NCBI GenBank assembly: GCA_963712485.1
Contig: CAVQID010000024.1
Coordinates: 1 to 64,000 of the forward strand
Reading direction: 5' to 3'
Source: JALORV01 sp963712485
Lineage (GTDB): Bacteria; Pseudomonadota; Gammaproteobacteria; Burkholderiales; Burkholderiaceae_F
DNA: 64,000 bases
A program made the position numbers and the translations under genes. Positions 1 to 10,272 of this stretch are shown piece after piece. Within the stretch, counting starts at the first letter, position 1, and each line of letters starts with the position of its first letter. Under the pieces are notes generated by a model. It had not been told where the DNA came from and did no database searches. It was given only the letters and a program-made list of their open reading frames with translations.

Positions 1-178
1 AGCGTCGCCGACGATCGGACAGCCGCTTGATCGGAAACCTTCGGAAAAGCAGGTCGGCTACCAGTGCGCCCGCTGCGGTGAAGCTGTCCATGACATCGCT
101 GAGGTCTTGGTTGCACGCAGCGGGCCGCACGAGTCGCAGGGCGTCGGTGGCTATGCCCGCTTTGGCGCGTCGCCTGCA

Positions 179-202
179 TGTAACGGGTGGCGTTACGTTA
201 CA
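179..202. promoter_or_regulatory. Inverted repeat TGTAACG-N10-CGTTACA
   Basis: Seven-base arms at 179-185 and 196-202 are perfect inverted repeats; a nested GTAACG-N5-CGTTAC pairing also exists. TGTAACG recurs twice in tandem ahead of ccmA (10199-10217). It could be a regulator site; no regulator is identified. Confidence 0.35.
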
Positions 203-287
203 AGTGTGTTGCATCACAGGAGCGCGTTCAGAGGCGGTGAATGTTTGTTCCGCATCAAGGTGGCGCATTACGGCATCCGGACAATCC

Positions 288-305
288 CTACCCAATACGG
301 GGTAG
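288..305. promoter_or_regulatory. Inverted repeat CTACCC-N6-GGGTAG before the decaheme operon
   Basis: Perfect six-base arms at 288-293 and 300-305, about 92 bases before the start at 397. The half-sites match those of the CsoR/CstR-type operators at 25772 and 31741, but the spacer is 6 rather than 4 bases, so shared control is only a possibility. Confidence 0.35.
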
Positions 306-396
306 TGGATTGGTGTGATGTGCCCTGTGTTCGGACGAAGTGAACGAAGCAAAGGGACGGGTAATTACCGTGATCGACATGAAGGACGGAGGGGGT

Positions 397-3300
397 ATGA
401 CGAAGAAGCTGTTAGTGCTGGGGGCGGCCTTTGCGCTGGCCCTCGGACTGGCCGGCTGCGGCGGCAGTGATGGTTCTGCTGGCCCGCCAGGACCGGCGGG
501 AGCACCAGGTGCACCGGGTGCACCGGGACCAGCTGGACCTCCGGGACCATCGGGATCGGCGGCAATCACGCTGACGCCGACAACGCCCGCTGCAGAGTGG
601 GCCGCGCTCGATATGACCGCGACGGTGACTGGCGTCACGATCGCCAGCCCGCCAGTCGTCAACTTCAAGCTCGCGACGAAGCAGGGCGTGCCGGTCGTCG
701 GCTGGGGCAGCACGTCGAAGAGCGCGACCGCGACTGTGGCGAGCTACCCGAACATCGCGTTCTCTTTGGCAAAGCTAGTTCCGGCCTCCGGCGGCACGCC
801 AAGCAAGTGGGTCAGCTACATCGTGACGACGGTGCCGGTGACGACCGGTTCGTCCACCTGTGCCGCCAATGCGGTCTGCCTGTCGCGACCGAGCACCGAC
901 AACACCGGTACGCTGGTCGACAACAAGGATGGCACTTACACGTACACGTTTTATCGTGACGTCCCGGGCATCAAGGCCGTCGTGGACGGCATCACGCCGC
1001 CTGCGAATACCGCGACGGCGAACTACGACAAGGCGCGCTTGGGTGACCTGACGTACGACCCGAGCCTGCCGCACCGCCTGACGATCCAGATCTCCGGCAA
1101 TGCACCGGGCACCGGCACCAATACGGCAAATGCCGTGCAGTCCGTCGCCGGCGTTCCGCTCGCGAAGCCGGTCGACGTGGTGTTTGACTTCGTCCCGGCG
1201 ACCGGCGCGGCCCCTGCGGCGACCGCCAACCGCAAGATCACGACGACGGACAACTGCAACGCCTGCCACAGCACGCTGGGTGGCCTTCCGGCGCTGAGCG
1301 AAGAAGCGAATGCCGCTGGCTTCCACGGTGGCGCGCGCAACAACGTCGAGTACTGCGCAGTGTGCCATACGGACCAGCGCAAGTGGGGCCGTGTCGAGGC
1401 CACGAACGCCGGATTCCCGACGCTTGCATTCAGCACCGGTACGAACGTGGTGGATGGCCGCGCCGTCGGCGACCTGCCCAACATGATCCACAAGACCCAC
1501 CTGGGTCACCATCTGGCCAAGCAGGGCTACGACTACGCCGGCGTCGCGTTCAATCACGTCGGGTATCCGCAGGACTCGCGCAACTGCCAGAACTGCCACT
1601 CGGCGGCGACGCCGGAAAAGGCGGCGGTGACGCCGCAGGGCGACAACTGGAAGATGGCTCCGAGCCGGCTGGCCTGCGGCGCCTGCCATGACGGTATCGA
1701 TTTCGACTCCGGCATCGGCATCACGCTGAAAGACGCGGCAAAAGCGCGGAAGAACGGACTGCCGTACACGCAGTCGATCGGCTTCAACGGCAAGGCGCAT
1801 CCGGCCAACGCGACGGACGCCGGCTGCACCAATGCCGGCTGCCACGGCGTCGAAAATGGCGTCAACAAGATCGACCTCGCGCACATCCCGGTGACGCCGC
1901 CCAACGAAGGCAGTTCGCTGCACGTAGGTGGCGGCAGCGCCAACACGAACGCGGGTTGGATCGCCTCCGGTGCCAACGTCAATCGGCTGCCGCCCGAAGC
2001 AATCAAGGTCACGTACGAGGTCAAGGACGTCCGGCTGGCGAACGGCCCGGCGCGCAACCCGGAGATTGTGTTCCGCCTGTTGCAGAACGGCACACCCGTG
2101 GCGCTCAACAATGCTGCCGATCCGGCTGCGGTCAATCCTAAGACCGGCCGTCCGGAAATCTGGCCGAACTTCATGGGCGCACCGAGCTGCTACTTCGTGT
2201 GGTCGGTGCCGCAGGACAACATCGCCGCGCCGAACGACTTCAACGCGACCGCATCCGCCTACGTACGCACGCTGTGGCTGGGCAACCCTGCGGGCACGCT
2301 GGTCGCGGGAGCAGGCCCCGACGCCGGTTACTACGTCTGCACGCTGACGACCGTCACGGTCGCACCCAACGCCAAGATGTTCACCGGCGGGATCGGCTAT
2401 TCGTACAACGCCAATAACACGCTGCCGCTGACCCAGACGAACGTGACGGGTTATCCGGTGCCGCAGATTGGCTACGAGGCGAGATACCTTCCGCCGCCCG
2501 CAGTGTCGCCGGCCCCGAACCCCACTGGCGGTCTGATCGTCATCGCGCCCAACGTGCAGAAGGTCGGCACGACGTTTACGGGACGTCGCGTGATCGTCGA
2601 GGACAAGCGTTGCAATGCGTGCCACCAGGAACTCGGCACGTTCACCGAGGACGCGTTCCATGCTGGTCAGCGCAACGACGGCACAACGTGCTCGTGGTGC
2701 CATACGCCGAACCGGACCAGTAGCGCGTGGTCGGCGGACTCCGGTGCCGTTCGTTCATGCCATCCACGGCGCGTCGAAGCGGACGGTCGACTACACGTGG
2801 CATGCGATAGGTCCGTCGCACGAAGACAGCTTTGCGGCGATCGGTTATCCGGGCGTGCTGTCCAATTGCGAGCAGTGCCATATTCCGGGCTCGTATGACT
2901 TCGCCAACGCCGCTTCGGCGGACGCCGCGGGCATCTCGGACGGCGTCAACGATCGGCTGCCGCGGACGGTGGGCGTCGGGTTCTACGTGGGTACCGTCGG
3001 CGGGGCTACGAGCGTACCCGTGCCCCGCGAGTTGCACAACGCCGCGCTCGGGAAGCGTCGCAAAGTGCGACGGGCGCGTACTCGCTGTCCCCGTATGTGC
3101 ACTGCGTCGGCCAACGGCACGACTGCGAACTCCGGGACGTACTACGGCTACGGTTTCAGTCACAACGCCGGCGCTATTGCGCGACCGAGCGCGAGTCTGC
3201 TCGGCCAATGGCGACGTCCCTCGCGGCCCTCGCGCCGGGTGGGACGCGGGAGGCCTCGCCCGAGACGCTGATCGTGTCGCCGACAGTGGCGGCGTGCACG

Positions 3301-3486
3301 GGTTGCCATGACTCGGCGCTGGCGATCAGCCATATGAAGGTCAATGGTGGCGCGTTCTACGAGACACGCACGGCGACGGGCCTGGTGCCGCCTTACAGCG
3401 CGCCGCGGACCGAGCAGTGCATGGTCTGCCACTCGACCGGCAAGATCGCCGACACGAAGGTCGTGCACGTCGACAAAAGCAAGTAA
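397..3486 (+). CDS. OmcA/MtrC-family decaheme c-type cytochrome, lipoprotein (frameshifted)
   Basis: Predicted outer-membrane decaheme cytochrome that would pass electrons from an MtrA-MtrB type conduit to extracellular acceptors. The start at 397 follows a strong GGAGG site and gives a lipoprotein signal with an LAGC lipobox (Cys21). Eight collagen-like Gly-X-Y triplets follow (residues 29-52). Ten haem motifs can be counted in order: CNACH, CAVCH, CQNCH, CGACH, a CX4CH variant (CTNAGCH), CNACH, CSWCH, CEQCH, CTGCH and CMVCH. Ten haems in about 1030 residues is as expected for the family. The frame breaks near 2742 and several times at 3050-3200, yet motifs continue beyond each break, which suggests indel errors rather than a dead gene. 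First gene of the conduit cluster; a terminator follows at 3534. Confidence 0.85.
481..552 (+). repeat. Collagen-like Gly-X-Y coding repeat
   Basis: Eight consecutive Gly-X-Y triplets (GPP, GPA, GAP three times, GPA, GPP, GPS) directly after the lipidated Cys of the first decaheme cytochrome. It probably forms a flexible or triple-helical stalk between the membrane anchor and the haem domains; the role is inferred. Confidence 0.7.
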
Positions 3487-3533
3487 CCAGAAGCACTGAG
3501 CGGCCGGAGAGTCTCCGGTCGCTACGCACATCG

Positions 3534-3567
3534 AACCCGGCGGTGGCAACACCGCCGGGTTTTCTTT
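3534..3567 (+). terminator. Rho-independent terminator after first decaheme gene
   Basis: A perfect 12-base stem (3534-3545 with 3550-3561) with a GCAA loop, followed by TTCTTT. It starts 48 bases after the stop codon at 3486. A second 7-base palindrome stands at 3504-3518. Confidence 0.85.
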
Positions 3568-3652
3568 GTCGAGTTACGTCAAGTCGCGCCGCCCCTGTTA
3601 GGGCAGCATCGAGTGCGTTCTCAGCGGTAAGATCATTCATCGGAGAGCAGAA

Positions 3653-4170
3653 TTGAATTACAAACGTCGTAGCGTTCGGCTGGCGGTCACCGTGGTGGCT
3701 TCCGCCACAGCGGCCACCGAGCCGCCCGCGAAGGCGGCCGGCGCCCGCCAGCGCGCAATCACGGCAGACGCCGGCCGCCACGCCTTCCACAGCGCCGGCC
3801 GGGCAGGCTTCGCCGGCTGCGCACCCGGCGTCATGCCGCCTGAACAGGGGTCGCAGCCCGCGCCGAAGAAGGCTACCGTTCCGGAAAAGCTCGTCGACCT
3901 CAACAACGCGAGTCTCGCCGTGCTGAAGAAAGACCTGAGCGTCGGCGATGCAGTAGCGCGCAAAATCATCGCGGCGCGACCCTACGCAGCAAGACCGACC
4001 TGGTCGTGAAAGCGGGCTTGCCGGAAGGCGTTTACCTGTCGCTGCGCGACAAGATCGCCATCAACGACATGAAGAAGCCGTCGTCGAAGAAGTCCGGTTC
4101 GTCCAACACCGAGCCGAAGAATCTGGAATCCACCAAGCCGGCGGCGCCGACGCCGGACGTCAAGAAGTGA
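3653..4170 (+). CDS. ComEA-like helix-hairpin-helix protein (frameshifted)
   Basis: Small protein with one helix-hairpin-helix motif of the ComEA type. The segment with LVDLNNAS and then VARKIIAARPY, continuing in another frame with the DLVVKAGLP stretch, is the typical pattern. The C-terminus is Lys/Ser/Pro-rich and stops at 4168-4170. The start is uncertain: TTG at 3653 has a GGAGAG site nine bases upstream. The N-terminal third does not read well in one frame, and a Pro/Ala-rich linker appears in another, so there are at least two indels. Such motifs usually bind DNA non-specifically. Its place between two decaheme genes suggests it belongs to the operon, but no role in electron transfer can be read from the sequence. 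Confidence 0.55.
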
Positions 4171-4181
4171 CGGAGTCGTCG

Positions 4182-6786
4182 ATGAAGCGTTTGATCAACG
4201 GGTTGGGCGCCGCCGCCCTCGTGCTTGCCGGACTCGCCGGTTGTGGTGGCGATAACGGCAGCGGCGGGAGTGCACCTCCGCCGCCGCCGCCGACGTCACT
4301 GGGTCCGATCATCACGGCGGCCGCGGGCAATCCGGCGAACGACACGTCGACCAATTCGTCGTCGGCGTTCACGGTGCTGCAGGCCGCCGGCGTGCCGGCG
4401 GTCACGGTGGCCAGCCCGCCGAAGGTCAACTTCACGGTGTTCTCCGACGGCGCGGTCAAGACGGGCCTGACAATCACCAACGTGAGCTTCGCGATCGCCA
4501 AGCTGGTGCCGGGCACCAACGGCAACATCGACCAGTGGCAGAGCTACGTCTACCGCACCGAATCCACCGCGACCGCGCCGAACAACGTCGGCTCCGGGCC
4601 GACGGCACGCCGGTGCTGGCGTCGCGCCACGCAGGCGACCACCGACCCGAAGCCGGCGACGCAGCGCCAGCTCGTCTACAACGCCGACGGCTACTACACC
4701 TACACCTTCAGGACCGACATCAAGGACCCGACGAAGACCAACGGCGTGGTGTTCGAGCCGGACCGGACGCATCGCGTCGCGATCCAGCTGAGCTACATGA
4801 ACGCGGCCGGCGAGACGGTGCTGCGTCAATCCGTACTTCGACTTCACGTTCGACGCCAACGGCAACTCGGTGGCCGTCACCGACCCGACCAAGACGCGCA
4901 AGATGACCGACGTGTCGTCCTGCAACGGCTGCCACGAGAAGCTGGCGCTGCACGGCGGCGGACGCGTCGACACGCAGTACTGCGTGATGTGCCACAACCC
5001 CGGCACGACCGACGCCAACAGCGGCAACGTGCTGACGCTGTCGACGATGGTGCACAAGATCCACGCCGGGCAGGCTGCTGAAGAGCCAAGCTCGATGCCG
5101 GCGAGGGCGGCGAGCACTACACGATCTGGGGCTACCAGGCGAGCAAGCACGACTACTGCGGAAGTCGGCTTCCCGCAGGACCTGCGCAACTGCACCGACT
5201 GCCACTCGGGCGCCAACCCGACGACGCCGCAGGGCGACAACTGGAAGACCACGCGCCAGCAAGGAAGCCTGCCTGACCTGCCACGCCAACCAGCCGGGCT
5301 CGGACTGGGACACCAGCCACACGGTCTATCGCCGATCGCGATCGTCGGCCCCGACGCCACGGCGCCAAGGACATGCCGAACGCGAACTGCGCCGACTGCC
5401 ACCAGGCCGGCTCCAACGTCTCGCCGGAGCGCGTGCACTGGAACCAGAACGAGGAAAACGCCGCCAAGTACAAGATGAACATCGAGAGCGCGACCTTCGA
5501 CGCCGCGCGCGCCGCAAGGTGACGGTCAAGTACTTCCTGTCCGATCCCGACCAACGAACAACGCCGCCTACAACCTGGTCACGCGCGGACTGCACCGGCA
5601 CCGGACGCCGTCGCTCGACCTGCGGCCAACACCACGCAGTTCGGCAATCTGCGCTTCTACCTCGCCTACCAGAACCTGGTGGGCCAGTCGACCGCGGTGA
5701 CCGAGTTCACCGCCTACAACAACGGCGGCAGCAGCGCCAACGCCTACTGCCTACAAGGGCACCAACGACGGCACCAACCACTACACGGTCGACATCCCGC
5801 TGCCGGCCGACACCGCCGACCGCCGGTCGCGCCCGGCACGGCGCGGGTCGTCAGCATCGGCCAGATCAAGGAGCCGAAGCTGCAGGTCAAGGTCGGCGAC
5901 CGATCCGCGGCCGGAGGTGGTGCCGGCGGCGCTGGTCAACGTCGTCGTGCAGCACACCTACACGGACGTGGCGCTGACCGGCACCCTGAATCGCGCGCCG
6001 CGCAGGTCGTGTCGAACGAGAAGTGCAACGTCTGCCACGGCGCGCTCGGCACGACCTCGGGCTCGAACACGCTGGCCGAAGCCTTCCACGGCGGCGCGCG
6101 CAACACGGTCGAGGCCTGCGCGCTCTGCCACGACGCGAACCGGTACGTCGTCGACCGTGATGACCAACGGCCTGGCGCTGAACGAGTCGTACCAGTTCAA
6201 GCGCATGATCCACGGCATCCACGGCAACTCGAAGCGGACCTACCCGTTCACGCACGGCAACAACGTGATCGGCGCGTTCAACAAGGCCGGCATCCTGACG
6301 ATGGACGGCCTGATCGCGTTGAGCAGCTTCGTCGAGCGTCTCGGCACCGAGCCGGCACGCTGCTGCAGCCGTGGTCCACCGGCACGGTGGTTCCGGCCGG
6401 CACCGCGCTCGGGGCATCCGGCAGCGAGTCGAGAACTACGCGGCCGAGGTCGCCTATCCGGCGGTGGGTCTCAACTGCAACGGCTGCCACGTCAACAACT
6501 CGTGGCAGCACGATCCGGACCCGATCGGCGCGGTGGTGGCCAAGCCGATCGCGAGACGACACGAAGGCGGGGACCGATCCGCTGAACTGGCTCGTGATCT
6601 CGCCGAAGGCGGCGTCCTGCACCTCCTGCCACGACTCGGCAGACGGCGATCAGTCACGTGGTCGGCAACGGCGGCTCGGCTTCGGCAACGCGACGCAGGC
6701 GCAGTCGATCCAGACGCAGGAGATCTGCGTCGACTGCCACTCGCTGGGCGCCGTACGGCGTGGACATCGTGCACGGACAGAAGTAA
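4182..6786 (+). CDS. Second OmcA/MtrC-family decaheme cytochrome, lipoprotein (heavily frameshifted)
   Basis: Second predicted surface decaheme cytochrome, paralogous to the first. ATG 4182 has a CGGAG site and gives a signal peptide with an LAGC lipobox. Early segments (ASPPKVNF, FAIAKLVP) have counterparts in the first paralogue. Ten CXXCH motifs can be found across the three frames: CNGCH, CVMCH, CTDCH, CLTCH, CADCH, CNVCH, CALCH, CNGCH, CTSCH and CVDCH. The frame changes many times between about 4597 and 6780, sometimes twice within 30 bases. Because all ten haem motifs and the final stop survive, sequencing or assembly indels are more likely than decay. Two surface cytochromes served by one MtrAB conduit would parallel MtrC/OmcA of Shewanella. 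Confidence 0.8.
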
Positions 6787-6875
6787 GACGGTAAGGCGCG
6801 CGCCGCGAGGTGGGCACGGGCCATGGCGGCCCTCCTGCTTCACGGCGCGTCGAAGGCGTTCTTGAGGGGGTTCGA

Positions 6876-7842
6876 ATGCGGATCAGAAGCGCGCTGGTGG
6901 CGGCCTGTCTGGGCCTGCTCGACTGGATGAACAGCGGCTGGGCGGCCGACGACGCATCGCCGTCGGCCAAGTGCATGATGTGCCACAGCGCCGATCACGA
7001 GAAGATGGCGCGTCCAAGCACGCCGTCGCGGCCGACTCGCGCACCTTCGGCTGCGTCAGCTGCCACGGCGGCAGCGACGAGCACGCCGAGAATCCTACGG
7101 AGAAGAAGCCGGACCAGGCGCTTCCGCGGCAAGAACGCGGTGACCGGCGAAGCGACGCGAGCGCGGTCTGCCTGACCTGCCTACGACCGCGACCGCGAAG
7201 CAGGTGCTGCTGTGGGCGGGCAGCACGCATCCGGAAGCCGACGTCGCCTGCACCAACTGCCACAAGGTCCATGTCAACCGGACAAGGTGTTCAACAAGGC
7301 CGAGCAGCCGACGGTCTGCTTCAGCCTGCCACAAGGACACGCGCGTCGCAGGTGAACAAGCCCTGGCGCCACCCGATCCAGGAAGGCAAGATGACGCTGC
7401 TCGGACTGCCACGCGGTGCACGGCTCGGCCGGACCGAAGCTCGCGAAGCGCGACACCACCAACGCCACCTGCTACACCTGCCACGCCGAAAAGCGCGGCC
7501 CGTTCGTGCACAACCACGAGCCGGTGCAGGACAACTGCGCGAGCTGCCACAACCCGCACGGCAGCAACGTCGCCGGCATGCTGAAGGCGCGCGACCCGAT
7601 CCTGTGCAACCAGTGCCATACGCCGCACATCGCCGGCGGCGTCGGCGCGGTCGGCGGCCAGCCGGGCGTGTTCCCGCCGGCCGTGCCGCCGCAGACGGTC
7701 GTCGGCGGTGACGCCGCTCTCGAGCGGCATCAACATCGTCAACATCTGGCAGGGCCGCAGCTGCCTGAACTGCCACACGCAGGTGCACGGCTCGAACAAC
7801 CCGGCCGCGCGGTCGCCGACGCCGCCGAACCTGTTCCGCTGA
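6876..7842 (+). CDS. DmsE/MtrA-family periplasmic decaheme cytochrome (frameshifted)
   Basis: Periplasmic decaheme cytochrome, the inner half of a porin-cytochrome conduit. ATG 6876 follows a TGAGGGGG site and encodes a Sec signal peptide ending near AADD. The haem motifs, read across frames, are CMMCH, CVSCH, a CLTC motif whose His is lost at a frame break, CTNCH, CFSCH (broken by one extra C), CSDCH, CYTCH, CASCH, CNQCH and CLNCH. Repeated CHxxH patterns with NPH, TPH and VH tails are typical of DmsE/MtrA. About 320 residues matches MtrA. The stop at 7842 lies 16 bases before the barrel gene, so the two should be co-translated partners. The family name DmsE does not by itself imply DMSO respiration; no DmsAB is present. 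Confidence 0.8.
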
Positions 7843-7858
7843 GCATCGGAGAGACACC

Positions 7859-10074
7859 ATGACGCAGCCAGCACGAGTCCACGGGTTCAGCCGCAGCGCA
7901 CTGGCGCTGGCCGTCCTTGCCGCCTTCGCCGGCGCGCAGGCGCAGGACAAGAAGGAGGAAGAAGAAGAGCCCGGTCGAAACGCAGGCGTCGGTCGACGTC
8001 GGTGCCGCCGGCGTCACCGGCGACGAGGCCGACCGCGCGTTCTGGGGCCAGTACAACGGCATGCGCAATCAGGACGCCTACGGCATCTTCAACTTCGACT
8101 ACAGCCGGCGCGACACCTCGACCGGGACCTGGCTCGACATCGTCGGCTCGAACCTCGGCCTGCAGACGCGTGAACTCGGCGCGTTGTGGTCGCGCCAGGG
8201 CGACTGGTCGCTGGGCGCGAACTACGGCGAACTGCTGCGCGTCAATCCGTACACGGTGAACACGGCGGTCCAGGGCACCGGCACGACGACCCCGAGCGCG
8301 CTCTACCTGCCCGGCGGGCCCGGTTCGGGTGGAGATACGGATCTCGCGACCAAGCGCAAGGGATTGCTGCTGGGCGGCTCGAAGTGGCTTCGGTTCCGAG
8401 TTCCAGCTCGAGGGCAGCGTCAGCAGCGAGAACAAGACCGGCGCGCAGCTGTTCGGCATCGGCAACACCTGCCCGTCGACGGCCAGTTCGGGCTGCAGCT
8501 TTACGCCGGGCACCACGGCCGGCTTCGGCGTGCTCTATTACCCGCAGCCGATCGACTACAACCACACGCAGGTCGAGGCGCGCCTGAACTACGCCGGGTC
8601 GGCACTGCAGCTGAGCGGTGGCTACTACGGATCGTTCTTCTCGAACGACAACGGCGCCATGTTCCCGGGCGTGCCGTCCACGCTCAACAATGCGGTCGGC
8701 CAGCCGCTGCCGGCCGGTCCCGGCGTGCAGTCGTACCTGTCGCAGTCGGTCGCGCTGGCGCCCGACAACCAGTACAACTACTTCGACCTGACCGGCGCGT
8801 ACACCTTCTCGCCGATCATTCGCACCAATTTCAAGCTGGCCTACTCGCAGGCGACCCAGAATCAGGAGTTTTCGAGCGCCGGCCTCACTGGCGCGCCGGC
8901 CGGCGTCGGTAGTCTCGACGGCGAAGTGACCAGCACGCTGGCGCAGATCCGCGTCATCGTGAACCCGATCGCGAAGCTGTCGCTCGTCGGCGAGTACCGC
9001 TACGCGGACAACGAAGACAACACGCCGGTGGTCGCCTACAACCAGGTCGCGACGACGAGCTTTACCAACCAGACCATTTCGCGTGAAGTCAACAGCGGGA
9101 AGCTCGAGGCAACCTACCGCTTCCCGTGGGCGATCCAGGGCATGGCCGGGGTGGGCTGGACCTCGATCGATCGCGGCGCGTTTACGCCGACCGCGTCGTA
9201 CTCCGGTGTCAGCGCGTTGCGCGAGAGCACCGACGAGACCACGTGGTGGATCCAGGTTCGTCGCAGCATGACCGAAACGCTCAGCGGCCTGATCAAGTAC
9301 ACCGGCAGCAGCCGCGACGGCTCGAACTGGCTGGCGCCGGCCTCCAGCGGTATCGGCCTGGTCAGCGTCAGCGATCCGACGTCGCAGCTCGGCCCGAATG
9401 CCATTTACATGCCGACCATGGCCGACCGCGATCGCAGTGCGGTGCGCCTGCTGCTCAACTGGATGGCGACCGACGCGCTGTCGCTGCAGTTCGCCATCGA
9501 TTACGGCCGCGACGACTACAACGCGCCGACGCAGTACGCACTGCAGGAGACCAAGTTCGACCTGTACACGCTCGACGTCAACTACGCGCTGTCGGACGCG
9601 TGGAACATCAACGGATACCTGTCGACCGGCAGCCAGAAGCTCAACCAGGCGCGGCCGGCGGGGTACATCCTCGCGTTCGACGACAGCTCATTCAACGCCG
9701 GCGTCGGCTTCACCGGTAAGGCGAGCGAGCGGCTGCAACTCGGGGGCACGTTCTCTTACGTCAGCAACGAGGACAAGTACTCGCAGACACTGGGACCCAA
9801 TGCGTCCCCGGGCAACCCGCAACTGCTGGCGGCGACCGGGGGATTGCCCGATATCGTCTACCGGCGCATGGAACTGCGGCTCTTCGGCACCTATGCGTTC
9901 AGCGAGAGATCGACGTTCCGTGTCGATGGCGCCTATCAGCGCCTGACGTACGACGACTGGGGTTTTGCGTATGGCGGGACACCGTTCCTGTACAGCGACA
10001 ACTCGACGGTCTATCTGCAGCCGGATCAGAACGTCGGTTATCTCGGGGTGAGCTACATCTATTCGTGGAAGTAG
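7859..10074 (+). CDS. MtrB/PioB-family outer-membrane beta-barrel (frameshifted near the start)
   Basis: Outer-membrane barrel that would sheathe the DmsE/MtrA-type cytochrome and let electrons cross the membrane. ATG 7859 has a GGAGAG site; residues 1-29 form a signal peptide, followed by a Lys/Glu-rich stretch. From about 8400 onward the frame is intact for more than 550 residues with alternating aromatic/polar strands, NYGELLRVNPYTV-type turns, and a C-terminal strand ending in Ser-Trp-Lys. Breaks fall at about 7950-7990 and 8330-8390. The total of about 738 codons is in the range for PioB/MtrB. No CXXC near the N-terminus, as in Shewanella MtrB, was seen. Confidence 0.82.
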
Positions 10075-10127
10075 CCCCTTGTAGCAGCGGCGCGAGCAGG
10101 CGTCGTTCAGCTGAAAGGGTTAGTACC

Positions 10128-10156
10128 AAGGCCGCGCAGCGCGCGGCCTTTTTCTT
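10128..10156 (+). terminator. Terminator of the electron-conduit operon
   Basis: A ten-base perfect stem (10128-10137 with 10141-10150), AGC loop and a TTTCTT tail. It closes the conduit cluster 54 bases after the barrel gene. Confidence 0.85.
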
Positions 10157-10176
10157 GACCCATCGCAGTCGGCGAA

Positions 10177-10217
10177 TTGACCTAGCTCCAATCCGGGCTG
10201 TAACGCGGCTTGTAACG
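10177..10217 (+). promoter_or_regulatory. Likely ccm promoter with tandem TGTAACG repeats
   Basis: A TTGACC box (10177-10182) and, 16 bases later, TGTAAC (10199-10204) resemble -35 and -10 elements. TGTAACG occurs twice, at 10199-10205 and 10211-10217, a 12-base period. The same heptamer makes the arms of the inverted repeat at 179-202. The start of ccmA is at 10273. Confidence 0.45.
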
Positions 10218-10272
10218 CTGCGCCGCGTCCCGTACTCTGCGCGCCGCAATGACGAAGTGCGTATCCAACTAG

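Larger units (their letters stand above)
1..396. other. Leader region of the decaheme operon, no credible gene
   Basis: No coding region with recognisable content lies in these 396 bases; the short open frames are arginine-rich and match no family I know. The stretch holds two inverted repeats listed separately (179-202 and 288-305) and the strong GGAGG-type ribosome-binding site at about 386-394 that serves the decaheme gene at 397. It is probably the promoter and 5' leader of the electron-conduit operon. Confidence 0.5.

Noticed and set aside
472..560. Short direct repeats that might be a CRISPR or minisatellite
   Set aside because: They are in-frame Gly-X-Y codons of a lipoprotein; no spacers.
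775..2703. A 642-codon open frame antisense to the first decahaem gene
   Set aside because: Arg-rich, no family signature, and it mirrors a haem-motif-rich gene; a GC-driven shadow frame.
6876..7842. A DMSO reductase system, from the DmsE-like name
   Set aside because: No DmsA/DmsB genes are adjacent; context with MtrB and OmcA fits a general electron conduit.
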